Positions 1-12,826 of a DNA stretch of 64,000 nt are shown here, piece after piece. Position 1 is the stretch's first letter; each line of letters starts with the position of its first letter. Made by a program: the position numbers and the translations under genes. The notes below the pieces were generated by a model. That model was not told where the DNA came from, ran no database searches, and worked only from the letters and a program-made list of their open reading frames with translations. Where the stretch lies: positions 2,046,001-2,110,000 of the forward strand of contig JAKNDB010000105.1 in assembly GCA_024305405.1 (NCBI GenBank), read 5' to 3'. This DNA is from Dirofilaria immitis. Its lineage: Eukaryota > Nematoda > Chromadorea > Rhabditida > Onchocercidae.

Positions 1-171
1 TTTATTCTCATGATTTCTTACATTTAACTAATGATATGTTTGCATTTGACTTATTTGATGCAAACTGTAAAATCAATTTTAATTTTTAACCATTCACTAG
101 TTTAGCAGGAAACCAACGAAATTTTCTGCAAGTTTAAAAGATTTAATTGAATTTCAAACAATACATTTCAG

Positions 172-294
172 CGTTTGAGCATGCGACAAGTCAATGATCT
201 ACGACTACCAACATCATCGGATAATAATATGGAAATTGAATGTTATCAACTGCATGATGAAAATTACATGAAGCAGAAAATGCTCGAAGTATAA
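172..294 (+). CDS. C-terminal exon of an unidentified plus-strand gene (partial)
   Basis: A splice acceptor (TTTCAG) ends at 171 and is followed by a 40-codon frame ending in TAA at 292-294. The peptide is hydrophilic (it starts RLSMRQVNDL and ends MKQKMLEV) with no recognisable domain. All earlier exons lie to the left of the window, so the function cannot be assigned. The exon could also be a chance open frame after a good acceptor. The composition, rich in Asn, Asp, Glu and Met with few hydrophobic residues, argues mildly for coding. Confidence 0.45.
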   Translation, partial: RLSMRQVNDLRLPTSSDNNMEIECYQLHDENYMKQKMLEV

Positions 295-879
295 ACAGAA
301 TAAGATGAGATACATTTAACAGCATTATTGAAGAAGTAGAAGTAATGAGTTATTATATTTTCAAAAAATTGATTGGTATCAAAACCGGTTTATTTGATTT
401 CGATGACCAGCTAGATGTTTCTATGTTCTTGCTAAAGGCTTTTTAACTCCTAACGAAAGTTTTTCGTCAATGTTTTTATCATTTGTTGCTTCAACGGCAT
501 TTTGTTTTTAAGACGAATATCATATCTCAGAAAAGTAATATTGTCTTTTTTTTCGATTTCATCTGAAATATTCATTTTCAAAGCTACAAACTTTCCGTTG
601 AATATATTTATGAAGCGAATAATCTTATTTCAAAAGCTGATATTTGAAAGAATATTTTCACTAATACTATGCAATAATTTCTGACAGTAAGAATTAATTT
701 GCATCTTTCAGCTATCATCTAATTTTTGAATAAGCTGATCTTTTTCATAATTTGTAATAAAGCTTTCATAGATTAATTCTCACTTTCCCATTTAAAATCC
801 TAAAATCCCATGCGAACATCTGAAATAGATTAAATTTATTACTTTTTTTGAATTCAGTTATAAAATTCAAAGAAATAAA
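295..879. other. Intergenic spacer between convergent genes
   Basis: AT-rich sequence between the end of the plus-strand exon and the end of the minus-strand collagen. A 60-codon open frame at 502-684 is Phe/Ile/Leu-rich, as random AT-rich DNA is. I see no splice sites or conserved motif in it. Confidence 0.5.
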
Positions 880-3009
880 TCATCGCAAAAATCGACTGTA
901 ATAATAGATAGATCGTGGTGGGCAGGGGCAATAAGCGGCGCTACTTCCAGGGATGCCTGGTCCACCAGATGCTCCTGCAAGTCCATCAATCCCCAACTGG
1001 CCTGGCATTCCAGGATATCCTGGTGGTCCTGCTGGACCTGGTATTCCATTATTTCCAGTCTGTCCATCAGCTCCAGGTTGTCCAATAAATCCTGGGAAGC
1101 CTGGCATTCCTTTTGGTCCTGGTTTTCCTCTTCCATTTAACCCCTTTCGACCTGGTGGACCAGGTAGACCAACAATGCCAGGCGGTCCCGGTGGACCAGC
1201 ATTGCCATTTGGTCCTGGTGGTCCTGGCATTGCAATGCCACCTGAAAGTCCTGGCTGCCCTGGATTTCCATCTGGACCAGCTAAACCTTGGGGTCCGTCA
1301 GGTCCGGGTAGGCCAGGGGAACCAACTGGACATTTGATGCAAGTCATATCCTGCGGAGGACAAGTCACTGATGGATAGATTGCTGTGTTGTCGTTTCCGG
1401 GAAGTCCAGGTAGTCCTGGCTCTGAAAAAGAGATTGTTGAATCCCGCTTATGAAAAATGTTCTTTTTTTTGATAAATTCAAAATATTTGTAATATGGAAA
1501 GAACAGCAAAAAACATGCGTCCATTTTGGCCAGGTGGACCGGAAGGACCTGGTGGACCTTGGGAACAGACTGGACGCGGTGCTTCGCATAAGCAATAAGA
1601 TGGCAAATTGGAGAAATTTTGACGTTTTCGTCGAAATATACTGCTGAATGGATCATCTCGTCTTCGACTAAGCGGATTGAGGCTGACTTGTATATCCATC
1701 ATTTCGGACCAAGCTGAATCGGTTTCGACACGAAATATCTGTATTTTATTTAAATATTCTGTAGTTCAGATACAGAACTATTGTAAGTTTCATGCAAATA
1801 TTTTCAATTAAAGCCTTTCATTAAAAATAATTAATAAGAAGACTTTTTAATTTATATCACTCTGTAGGAACAATGTATGATGAAAATATACTATTATAAG
1901 GTAAAATATTCGTGATAAGATCTGACTTTGACATAATTAAAATATTCAATTTTAATCAATAAATTGTCAACAAATTTGAAAAAATTTCGTAAAGTTGGGC
2001 TGGAATTATCTGTGTTTATAGTTTCAATTGATTATTTTAAGTGGAAGGCATTGATCAGTTTAAATAATTGATTCAGATGAGAAATAACAATAATAAAATG
2101 TTGTAATTAAATCAATACATTCGATGAGATATTCCTTACATATTGTGTCAATCAAATATTCCATTGTATATCACTTATCAGATACAAATTGTGATTCATT
2201 TTGAAAGTGATTTGTCTGTCACAACAATCCAAATCACTTCTATTATCGTAAAAATTCATTTTATATCACTGGAATTTTGCTGAAAGTTGTTTGAAATTTC
2301 TTCCAGTGTTACGTATTCAATACATAATTAGCCATTTCATGTCCAATTAATTCTGCATAAAAACTGTCACAAATTTGAATAATTGTCACAAATTCCTTTT
2401 ATTGAAGTAGATGAAACGAAAAGTTGTCAATCAGTCAGCTGTTCAATAAAATTTCTTTTTTTTTCTATGATTTTTCATTAATTTGACTGACTTGTTTTTA
2501 TAAAATATTTCATTCAATATTAAAAATAAAAGAATTAATCAACAAATATTTCCTTCCGTAATTTTCAGGACGCAGCAATCATGTTAGAAGTTATTTTCAG
2601 ATCATAAAATTTCAAATTCAGCATGAAGAAACATGGGATGATATCACACTTACATTCTTTTTGCAATATTTATTCTCAGATGTGCTTAACGAACATTATC
2701 CCTCAAACAAGTTAAACATAAATTGGTCTTGAAAAGAAAAATCAAAATCCTTATAAGTTAGAAAATTTTGTAAGAATTTTTCAATCATTTGATTTCAAAT
2801 CGAAAAGAAAAAAGTTTGATTTCAAACTTAAGTTGTTTCTCTAATATTTAAAGGATCTGTAATTAAATACATACCTGTATCTCATCCAACACTTCATCGT
2901 TTATTTCTCTTATCATTGAATACAAGGAAGATATCATCACTAAGTGCGCAACGATTGCAAGTGCACTGCAAGAAGATGCAATAGCTATCACAATTTTCGC
3001 TTCTTGCAT
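880..3009 (-). CDS. Nematode cuticle collagen
   Basis: Secreted structural collagen of the nematode exoskeleton. Three exons read on the minus strand: 3009-2875, 1738-1519 and 1421-880 (stop at 880-882), about 298 residues, the usual length for the family. The order is typical: an N-terminal membrane anchor (about residues 5-30), a conserved block with [13 protein letters not shown], a subtilisin-type cleavage site FRRKR near residue 80, a Cys cluster ([10 protein letters not shown]), a short Gly-X-Y run, a Cys break ([12 protein letters not shown]), a long interrupted Gly-X-Y domain, and a non-helical tail with CPCPP. Intron 1 (2874-1739) is a normal GT-AG. Intron 2 (1518-1422) keeps the Gly-X-Y register only if the donor is GC (GGAC/GCATGT), since the nearby GT donor breaks the frame. 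The start at 3009 fits the family, but the frame stays open upstream to an acceptor at 3232 with an earlier ATG at 3084. The exact collagen subgroup cannot be fixed without comparison. Confidence 0.93.
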
Positions 3010-3231
3010 TTTGTGAAATAGAAGAGAATATACGATGTAGGAAATGTTGTGATCATATTTATTTATACGTTCATCCATTTCCATTTCAGAGTGGGATGAT
3101 GAATTTCTTTTCCATATAATCGCGATGACTGCAACAATTACCAATAATGACAACAAAGAAAATCTTTGTTTATTGACGGACAGCCTTTGTAATTGAGAGG
3201 ACGGATAACAAGACAGGTGTTTCAAGGAAGA
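3010..3231 (-). other. Open 5' leader or N-terminal extension of the collagen gene
   Basis: On the minus strand a strong acceptor (TTTTTCTTTCAG) ends at 3232, and the frame from 3231 to the collagen start is open with no stop. It contains an ATG at 3084 (adding 25 residues, beginning MEMDERINKY) and, further upstream, a hydrophobic stretch FSLLSLLVIVAVIAIIW. Family knowledge places the start at 3009, so this is most simply a trans-spliced 5' leader that happens to be open. A longer protein cannot be excluded. Confidence 0.4.
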
Positions 3232-6200
3232 CTGAAAGAAAAATCTGTGATCCAGATATCACATTACTTTTTGCCATTCCATAATCAAGATTGAGATTCC
3301 ATTGATTTGATAAATTTGAGAAACTTTTGGCATTTCATCAGTATTACGTGTTAAAGATTTGATTAGTACAGAAAACAATAAAAGATCTTATTCGTTTTTT
3401 TTTTTTTTTTAGATTTCAACATCAAGATACTGGCAATGTTACATATACATCATATACATCACATGAAGCCATCTCGGATTAATCGTTCAAATCAGCAAAT
3501 GAATTCAATTCGTCGCATGCATAGAGAAATGTTTATTATGTTATACTAGATCGTACAAGAATTGATATTTAATATTGATTAAAATTTTTAATTGAAATTA
3601 GTTAATGAAAGTATTTGTTTACATCTTTATAAATACTTTTTTGATTAATAATGCTAAATGAAGAAATATTTATTCTTACAAGAAACTCATTTATTAAAAT
3701 GGCTTCTAAAAACTGTACTATATAATTTGTGCACAATTCCCACCAATGATATCACTTTTTTCTTTAGGTATGTATTTTATCCAAATTCAAGTATTTCACT
3801 TAATATAATTTCAATTTTATTTGATAAAGTTGAAATTATTAATTGCTCTCGAGAAAAAAAAGGTGGAGAATTCTTTTATAGTTGCTTGCTATTCCTTTGT
3901 TAATAAAATATGAAAATCGCAAATCAGTGATCTAATCTCTCGATTAGTTAAAAAATTGATTGATTGTATTGCTTATTGGCTTTCTTTGTATTTCTCACAT
4001 TAATTTCAATCAAAATTTTACTTAGATTTAGTTACATTCGTTTTTTTGCCATTAAAAAAATAATTTTATTCAATTTTAGCAAAGGAGAAAAGAGAACCAC
4101 ATCTTTATTTTTATCCCGTCAAAACTTTTTTTTTATAATAGTCATATTTCTTCTAAAAATCACCAAGTTAAAACAATCATTCATTAATAGTTCTTTACAT
4201 AATTGTTCCTCAGACTGATAGTTCAAAATTTAGAAAGTATTACTTAACATTATAATTTTTAATTAAATTTATTTTACTAAATTTATGTGTTCCATTAAAG
4301 CAATCAAAACATTTTCCTGATTGATTCTAATTCTCGCTATCATATGATCTCATTCTTATTGGAATCAAATGCCTTCCAATAATCTGAAGGATAAATATCG
4401 CATTTAGGTTAAAATTTTCTTAAAGCAGAACTTTATTCTCACATACTTTTCTTCACATAGTGCATTCTTTCCCATGATGTCATCACTATGATTTCCTTCT
4501 GCCACGATTGTAGCAATTATGATGCTCAACAGAAATATACAAAATTAACACTTTCACAAATCGAAGTTCTCGTGAAGCTACCAAGATATGAGTTTTTCCG
4601 CCTTCCGCATACTGTCGCAGTCCCTCTTCCTCTCCCCGATAATTTAAAAATCCTTTTCAAATTTGTAAACAATTGCAGAATTTATTCGTCGATTTCGCTG
4701 TCTTCTGAATGCTTTTTCTTCAAAGAACGGAATATTTAGAGCAATGAGCAAGACCGTTATGAAGTTCATTTATAATATTTTACTGCCAAAAATAATAATG
4801 TACCAAGAAATTGTATTTGACATAGTAAAACATGCTTGTTAAAGTTCTTTTATAATGTATTTAGGAAACATCGTCTGCAAATTTTCAGTATATTATTATT
4901 ATTTATTGCGAAAAAGCAGGATATAGATTTGATTCTTTCAAAAATTTATGTCTGTTTAATTTCAACTCTAATGACTATAGCAAGATATGGGACATTAATG
5001 TGATAGGAAATTAAAAATTCTAAAAAAGTATCTGAATAAGTTAAATTATTGTAATCAGAATGGAACATAATCTTCATCTATCTATAAATTAAATTTTAAC
5101 TTATTCTTACTTTTGACTTTCACACTTTTCGCGCTTTATAGAATTTTGAAAACTCTAAACATCCATTTATAAACTATAACATCTAAAGCTAAGCTTAATT
5201 ATCAACAACGATAAAATCTATTCTATCATTGTATCAATTTTTAATTTCGATGTTAGAAAATAATATCGTATATATGAAAACTGAGTTCATTGTGCTAATT
5301 AAATTCGAACTTTATTCATAAAAATATTACCAATTCTTTAGCATATTAATTCTGGAACATGGGCGATGATGCAATTAGTATAGATATCCACTCCTTTTTG
5401 TTTGCATGAAGTTACCAGTTGCATTTTACATAAATTCACATTTATATGACTGCACCTCTTACAGCATAAATGTTTGAAAAAATGCTTCATATATATGATG
5501 TTATTTTTTAACATCGAGATTAAAAAATATTGGATTATGAGAAGCTTTAATAATTGCTTTTAAGGATAAAAGTAATTTGATAAATATGGAGACAAACGAT
5601 AATAGACTATATGTACGTAATTACCAGTAATTACCAGTTTGTTTATACAAATCACGATAAACTGGATTATACATATATTAATGACCTACGATTGCTGCAG
5701 ACTAAGCAAATATTAAAAAGCATTATGATAAACACATCTGTCTACTGACATCCAACTGTAAACTTTTAATTTCTGGAAGTTTGTTTATATACAATCACTC
5801 TACCATTTTGATCACAAACATTCATCTTTTAATTCTCACTCAACGTATATAACATATTCATAATCCCGTCAAAAACCTCTCCTCCCGTACTATCAGTCAT
5901 CACTGTCAATTCCTTCATCCTATTTCTGTGTCTCCTTAAATACATATTCTCTAATAACATTCAATATTAAACAAATGATTTAGGAAAAAAGGAGTACTGA
6001 TTCGGTACTAGTGGGCACAGATCTAATAAAGTTAGGTGGGTGTTGTTAGACTATTAGTTGAATGTTATTCCATTCATAAAGATATGTTTTGTCTGTTTGG
6101 TTCAAATGAGTTGCGAGTGTAGCTGCAGGATTTGTAGTTAACTTTGCATTTTCGTTGACTTCTGATCACAGTTCGTGAAATCAAGAAGCTTACAAAAATG

Positions 6201-6244
6201 CTATTAGATTTACAGTTCACATTCAGTAGCTTTCTGAGAATCGA
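3232..6244. other. Long AT-rich region, collagen upstream and cardiolipin synthase upstream
   Basis: No confident gene. Two things resemble coding sequence. At 3413-3549 a poly-T acceptor is followed by a frame with ATG at 3436 giving 37 residues (His, Met and Arg rich). At 4488-4739 an ATG-initiated 83-codon frame begins MISFCHDCSNYDAQQK and lies in a locally GC-richer patch, but without an acceptor. Both may be chance. The rest is AT-rich with long T runs. Confidence 0.4.
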
Positions 6245-9053
6245 ATGTTTCGGAGAATATGGCCTCATTGTCTGATAATACGTAGAAAAGCACTATCTCT
6301 GGTATATCCCGATGTAATTTTCCTTCCATCTATTGCTTTTTCTTCGTCATCGCGATTTTTGAAATCAAATCGGTAAAACAGTTTTTTCAGTAGTAATTTT
6401 AATTATGCACTTTTTAAGAATCTGTTAAACGCTGTCCTAACTACATTCTAAACTTCCTGGAAGCATTGATGGTTTTATATATTTTATAGCATATTTTCAT
6501 TTGTAACTGCTTTATCCGAATTGTAAATTAATAGTTTAGCATAATATTAATACATGAAACTATTTCTCTAAGAAATCTCTTAACTGAATGAAAATTTGTT
6601 TAATTATAAAAAAAGTCTTTAGATTTAATGAAGATATTCATACATTATTTCCAGCGGAATTAGAATCTACACTTCTCAACATATTGCGAAGGTAAAAGGA
6701 AGACTGGACAAAAATGAATATGGTCTTGGAAACAAGATTGCAACTATACCCAATGTCTTATGCGTTTGCAGGTTCTTTTCTTTATTTTGTAATTTGTATA
6801 CGTTGACCTTATCATCATGCCTACTTGAATGTTATTTATTTGTACGAAACTGATTACATCAAATTTTAAATGAGACTTATATAAATCTGTCCTACATTTT
6901 TCCTGATTACAATTTTTAATTTTTTTGCGATGTTTACTTTATCCATAGATATTGGCCATAACTGATTTCACAAACTTAAGTTATGTTGAGTGATAGAGTT
7001 TACTGTATCAAATTTTTGGAAGTAATTTCAGAATTGGATTAACACCGATAATTGGATATTTAGTAATAGAAGAATCATACATAACTGCACTGGCCTTATT
7101 TGCTGTTAGTGGAATAACGGACTGGGTTCGTTTAATCATCATTTTGTTAAATATTTCTCTTGTATTTTCCATTTTTTTTAAAAAATATGAAGTTTTAGAT
7201 TTTAGAATTCACATATCTTAATTCACTTATTTTTTTCTTTCCTATAAACTTAAACATACTGATGAAAGTTTCTTTTCATCCATTATCAGAAAAAGCAAAG
7301 TACTGAACTGCTTAGTCATTATTAGGGGCAGTATTTATACTAATCATCTAATCATCATTATCACTATTCTGTCAATTATCATATGTTTCCTACAGAGAAT
7401 TAAGAAATTCGTCATATTGAAGACAAATTAGTTTTTTACAAACTGAAGTTAAATTTTCATAAAAATTTGCGAGAAATAAACTGCAGCAGATCCCTAGTTT
7501 AAATGCTTAGAAAAAGACAAAAAACCCTTACAACGCAATAGTAGAGAGCCATTCATTCTCTAATCCTACAAATTAGAATTTTATAATGTCTTTAACATTC
7601 CACAAATACATTTTAGCTTGTATAGATAAAATATAAGGCACCAACTAAGCAATACTTTTATCATTCAACCTGCAAAGGTTAAAGATAACTAAATATCTCT
7701 ATTATCATGCTAAAAGAGCTAGCAAGAAACCTATTAAAGAATCACAGGTTACCCCCCACGTCCTTAAGCAAAGTGTTTATATATTCTTCACATTACATTA
7801 TTTCAGCTGGATGGTTATATTGCTCGAAACGTTCGGAATCAAAGTTCACTGGTTGGTAGCATAATTGATCCCATTGCTGACAAATTGTTTATCACAACCC
7901 TCTTTGTAATTCTCACTTATGTTAGACTTATGCCGAGTAATTTTTTGGTTTGGTTTAGTAAAGCTCTTTTCTCAGTTTCTTTATCTTTCATTTTAAGCTG
8001 TTGCATTTATAACATTTTCAAATTTTAGTTTCTCTTACTGTTCTGGTGATCTTACGAGATATTGCTCTTACTGTTGGTGGAGCTCTAACTAGATACAAAA
8101 CAATGGAAAAACCAGTAACATTGGTCCGATATTTTAATCCATCTGTTTCACCACTTCAAGTCATACCAACATTTATCAGTAAAGTTTGTATTTCTGCCTT
8201 TCCCTTTCTTTTGAGAAAAATTACGCAAAAATCATTTACAATTGAAGATTCGCCTTAACGGATTAATAAAAACAATTTATATAAAAAATTTTTCGCATTA
8301 TCAACTAAATTAAAACATTAAGAATAAAATCTCCAAATTTTCATTCGCTTAAACGTAACTAATCCATTTTTTCCTAATGCCTGTTTTTGACCAATTAATG
8401 TGTTGTTTTATTATCCCGTGATTTCTACTAGTTCCATTTTTCTTTTTCAGTTGACGATTCATATGTTGACCTAGTCGGTTACATTTTATCGAGTGGCAAT
8501 TTGGGGATTTTATTTTTAATGTTTTAATTTAATTGCAGAAACAGTTTTTATATAAACTATTTTAATTAGCCTGTTAATGCGAATCTTCAACTGTAGATTG
8601 CAGAATTTACAAAGTAACATTTCTTGTGACTGCAACAAGTTTTACTCTGTTATTTTCTTCATTTTTCGAAAGCAGTCTGGATTTATTATTTGGAAATTCA
8701 ATTTCCACCATAATTATTGAAAAAATCGTTTCTAATTATGATATCACAATCTTAGATTAAAATAAGTTTAGGTGAATACTGCACTTCAGATGTGTGCAGC
8801 CGCTGGAAGCCTGGCAAATCCTCTATTAGATTTTATGGATCATTCTTTTTTGACCTATATCTAGTAAGTAGAGTTTATTATTTACTAATGAATATTTCCA
8901 AAAATAAATTTCCTTAAAAAGTTATTTTTCCATTTACCTCTCACTTTCATTAGATGATAAAATATTTTTAGTTTTGCTACTGCCGCAACAACGATTTATT
9001 CTGGATTTCAGTACGCACGATTGACTAGGATGAAGCCAGTAAAGAAAAATTAA
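6245..9053 (+). CDS. CRLS1: Cardiolipin synthase (CDP-alcohol phosphatidyltransferase)
   Basis: Makes cardiolipin from CDP-diacylglycerol and phosphatidylglycerol in the mitochondrial inner membrane. Seven exons with consistent phases: 6245-6372, 6655-6771, 7032-7125, 7807-7936, 8029-8183, 8772-8863 and 8972-9053 (TAA), giving 265 residues, somewhat shorter than the human protein. The start [17 protein letters not shown] is Arg-rich and lacks acidic residues, as a mitochondrial presequence should. The CDP-alcohol phosphotransferase signature spans the exon 3/4 junction: D112, DG at 115-116, AR at 119-120, G130, D134 and D138 (DGYIAR ... [10 protein letters not shown]). Downstream blocks [29 protein letters not shown] and [19 protein letters not shown] match the eukaryotic CRLS1 pattern, followed by membrane segments. 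All introns are GT-AG and no frameshift is needed. A polyadenylation signal follows at 9130. Confidence 0.95.
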
Positions 9054-9129
9054 GCACTGAACTTTTGAATACTTTCATTTTTGAATTTTTTAAAGTATTA
9101 TAATGCTTGAATGATGCAAGTTTTAACCA

Positions 9130-9135
9130 AATAAA
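9130..9135 (+). terminator. Polyadenylation signal of the cardiolipin synthase gene
   Basis: AATAAA lies 77 bases after the stop codon, the only canonical signal just downstream of the gene. Confidence 0.6.
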
Positions 9136-12100
9136 ATATTATATGTATAAATTCTAAAGAGATGAGCACTTTTAATTTTCGTTTTGCTGTCTATAGGTTA
9201 TTACTAAATTTTGTTTGCTTGAAAACGTTCGATCATTTTTGATTTTTTGCAGAATTTTGTTGCATGCTTTTTTTCGATTAAAAACTTATATGTAATATGT
9301 GACATACATAACGATCTCAATTATTGATTGTTCAATGTAACTTTATATTAATATTAACTTTTCAACGATAAATAGAATTTGTTGGAATTCGTTAAGTAAC
9401 ATAGACATTTTTGGGTTTATTATGGACAACTTATGGATAGAATTCTGAGATCTAAAATAATAAGAGAATGAAAAGATGAAGATTGGTTTTAGAGGAAACG
9501 AATCTGTATGCGGATTAATAATTTGTTTTTCAAGTATCAATGTTCTGAAATGAGTACTAATTAAGCTTATTTTTGTTGATCAAATCTTCATGGAAATCCT
9601 TGTTTTTACACTTTGAGAACAATCACTTGTTGTCAATGTACCATGTCGTCAAGAGTTTGTCGCATTTGGTAATACATGATAAAGAATTGATAGATGGATA
9701 CGTCGTATCATGCTTCTATATTTTAAGAGTATCTCTGTTGCTTTACTATTACCAATCTCTCTGATGGTTTGTGGAGGCAATACATTTAATAAATTTTACT
9801 GTAAAAATTGTATCATAGAGACAAGAGGATAAGTTGTTTAATACTTTAGGCTAAAAATAAGCTAGGAGCTCAGAAAAAATTTACTGGAAGTATGATTGGA
9901 AGTGTTCACTAAAGTTGATTTTCATAATTTAATTGTCGGTTTTTCAGTCTAATCTCATATTTGTGTTGAAATGACTATGAATTAAATCGAACAGTTAAAA
10001 TTATCGAAGGAAAAGAAGTGACATGGCAAACCGCTGCATTCAGTGTGGCCGCTATTTTTCTTCACATTAACGTTGGAATAATTGAGATGGACACGCCGAA
10101 CAGATCGCTCGGAAGTCCGTCTAACATTCGAATTTGTTGAACTAGTTTTTTAACTACTACCATTTTTTATAATGAATCTAATAATATATTTTACAGTTCA
10201 GGAATTGTAGATTTTGATTCCTTTTAATTTAATAAGAAAATAATACTTTTTTATACCATCTTTTTATTCTATTATTTACTTTGATATCAAATTGTTATTT
10301 TAATTGAAAAGCTATAACAGATTCGAAATTGTTTGCAACAGGCATCGATAATAAAAAGCTAATTTCTCATCACATATATTTTATAATTAATCCCTCAGAT
10401 TATTACAAATTTGATTGTTACGATTTCATCAATTTATTTTCCGAGCATAGTGCTTTTTATTTCCAATTTTTAATCTATTATAATGCATAACTATTGACTT
10501 TACTCACTAATTTTCTTTTAAATCAAATATCTTCTGTTGAATTATTATTGGTTTACGAATTAAGCATTAATTGATGGTAATTATGAATTCTTATGAATTC
10601 TTTATTGCTATTTTATTTACCAAATTCGTTCTCCTCATTACATATTTCTAGTTCCAATAATAGGTTCCTGTATAGTTTTCGAAATGAAGAGGTGGATTCC
10701 TTGTCATATAAAAATTCTTACAATCGAAGACTGAATAGATATTAAGCTATATATAGCAGTAAAAATGAATTTTCAGTAAAAATGAAAGTTATATTGTTTA
10801 CTTACAATTTCAATTGAAATTTCTAAAGACATTTGTATTCCGGCTTCATATTTTCTGCTCTTTTTGAAGCCAAACATTACAAAATATTGATTGCTGATCT
10901 TTTTATTGAACTTTTAATTGAAACATTAAACAATCTTTATTGTTTTGACCATGATGAAATACAATGAAAGATGAACTTCAAAACTAGCAAGTGATTCGAT
11001 TTTACGAGGAAATGAAAATCCTGTAAATAGAAGCTCATTGATCAAATAGAACAGTGAAAATTGACGCTAATAATAGAAATATTTAAGTGATTATTGTTCT
11101 GATTAAGATAAAAACATGTTTTATAATTTAGTTTTGTTATTCATCTTTCTGTATCGTAATTTGATTTTGTATCGTAACTTTAATTTATTCGGTATTTAAC
11201 TGTATAAATAATTGTTGCGAAATTTAAAATTCCCTTTTCTAATAAAAGAATTTCATCGCTTATTACCATTTATGGCACTTTGATTTCCAAATCAAATTTT
11301 TTAATCATGCAAATTGTTAATTTATTACTTTATGATCGCATACTTTAGCCAGTAAGATTAATCATTCATAATCATTATTAGATAATTTAATATAGAAAAA
11401 AATCAACAAACTTGAAACGCATAAATTATACATATCGCCAACATTTTCTATTTTTCGTACAACTCTTTTTTCTGCCTCAAAAATAAGAGAGAGATATAAG
11501 CATAATCTATAATCTCTAAATAGCTTTCGTTTATTTCTTTACAATATTCTGAAGCAAAATACTGAGAGAATCTGGCCCATCTTCTTCTGTAGCATTAGTC
11601 GTAATAGATTTTTCATGCAATCCGAATGAAAGGAAGTTGCTGACTTATCATTTTTTTGATTTTTTTTTTTGAATATTACACTTTAACGAAGAAATTAAAG
11701 TGATAGAATGGATATGCAGTATGAATATTATACTGGTCACCTATCGAGATCTCTCACAATGTTGAGTAATGTTTCCATTCTCAATTCCTATTGTTGCATA
11801 AAGTGATATTAAGCGCATGATGAGTAAAGCTACTATCTTTAACAGAAAACTTGTTGTACATCGTCCATCGCAATCATTTATAACAATTCATTGTTTACTT
11901 ATTCAGTCCATTCACTTCTCCTTATTTTCATTCATCAGCTATATGGAACATATTGGTCAGCACGTTTTAAATTTTATTTCATTTCTTATTAATTTATTGT
12001 AACGAAATATCATCAAAGCTATCCAACAACTCATATTTCATCTATTTATTTACTTGTTGATTTATATCAGTGATTATTAGCCATCATTAGAGAGATTCAT

Positions 12101-12826
12101 AATTATCAAATGTAAACTTCGCATATTCTGAACATAGATTTATTATGTACCGTGATATGATTGTAGCTTGTGCTTACTGAAATACATCTATTATAATAAC
12201 GATAGAATTATCCAATATAGATGCTTCAAATATGTGGTTATAGAATTCGTTAAAGAATGAAAAAATTATTCGTTTCATTATCTTGACATTATCGAGAGTG
12301 ACCCGAACTTAGTTCGAATTTTTCCTTAACTCAAGCATTGACTAATTTATTCCAAAACTGAATTCTTATTCAATTTTTTTTCAACCAGCGTTTTCTGAAT
12401 ATTTTGTAATTTTTAAACAAACCAAAAAAATTTTCTTTCCGCAAATTTTCTCGCAATTTATGGATTGCTTAATGAATTCTGAGTTGTGCAAAAGTTACAG
12501 AAATGTATTCACCATTCAACGATTAGAACGACAATGCTCGGCATGTAATTTATTTGAAAATTATGAATCAGCTTATCGAAGTATCAATATCAGTTGCTAG
12601 ATTAGTGTAAGTAATTTTTATCTGAAATTAAATTTTCAGCATAGCTTTAATGACATTTTTGAATTCTTATGGAAAACCCTCTTCATGAAAAGTTTCGGTT
12701 ACCGAAAGAAATTTACCACATTTTTACACTCATTATTTTGGATGATTGAAATAGAAAATTTTTTTACATTACCAATGTAAATATTGATAATTATTTTTGT
12801 TTTAAAAAACGCATTGATTAACTTCT
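9136..12826. other. Long intergenic AT-rich region
   Basis: No confident gene. Open frames at 9343-9540 (minus), 9573-9764 and 11817-12002 are Phe/Ile/Leu/Tyr-rich and lack splice context. A locally GC-richer patch at about 10010-10136 follows a strong acceptor at 9946 and is the only part that stands out (see findings). No tRNA B-box pattern was recognised. Confidence 0.45.

Noticed and set aside
953..1378. Pro-rich 141-codon frame on the plus strand
   Set aside because: It is the antisense shadow of the collagen Gly-X-Y repeat; other frames at 867-1337 are shadows too.
3436..3549. 37-codon frame after a poly-T acceptor
   Set aside because: Too short and low in complexity (His/Ile/Met repeats); kept only as a remark in the gap entry.
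4488..4739. 83-codon plus-strand frame with two early Cys
   Set aside because: No acceptor or donor, and the opposite strand is also open over part of it; not enough to call a gene.
6101..6111. GGTTCAAAT resembling a tRNA B-box
   Set aside because: No acceptor stem, anticodon arm or A-box at the right distance; not a tRNA.
6074..6268. 64-codon minus-strand frame upstream of CRLS1
   Set aside because: Overlaps the real first exon of CRLS1 on the other strand and has no splice context.
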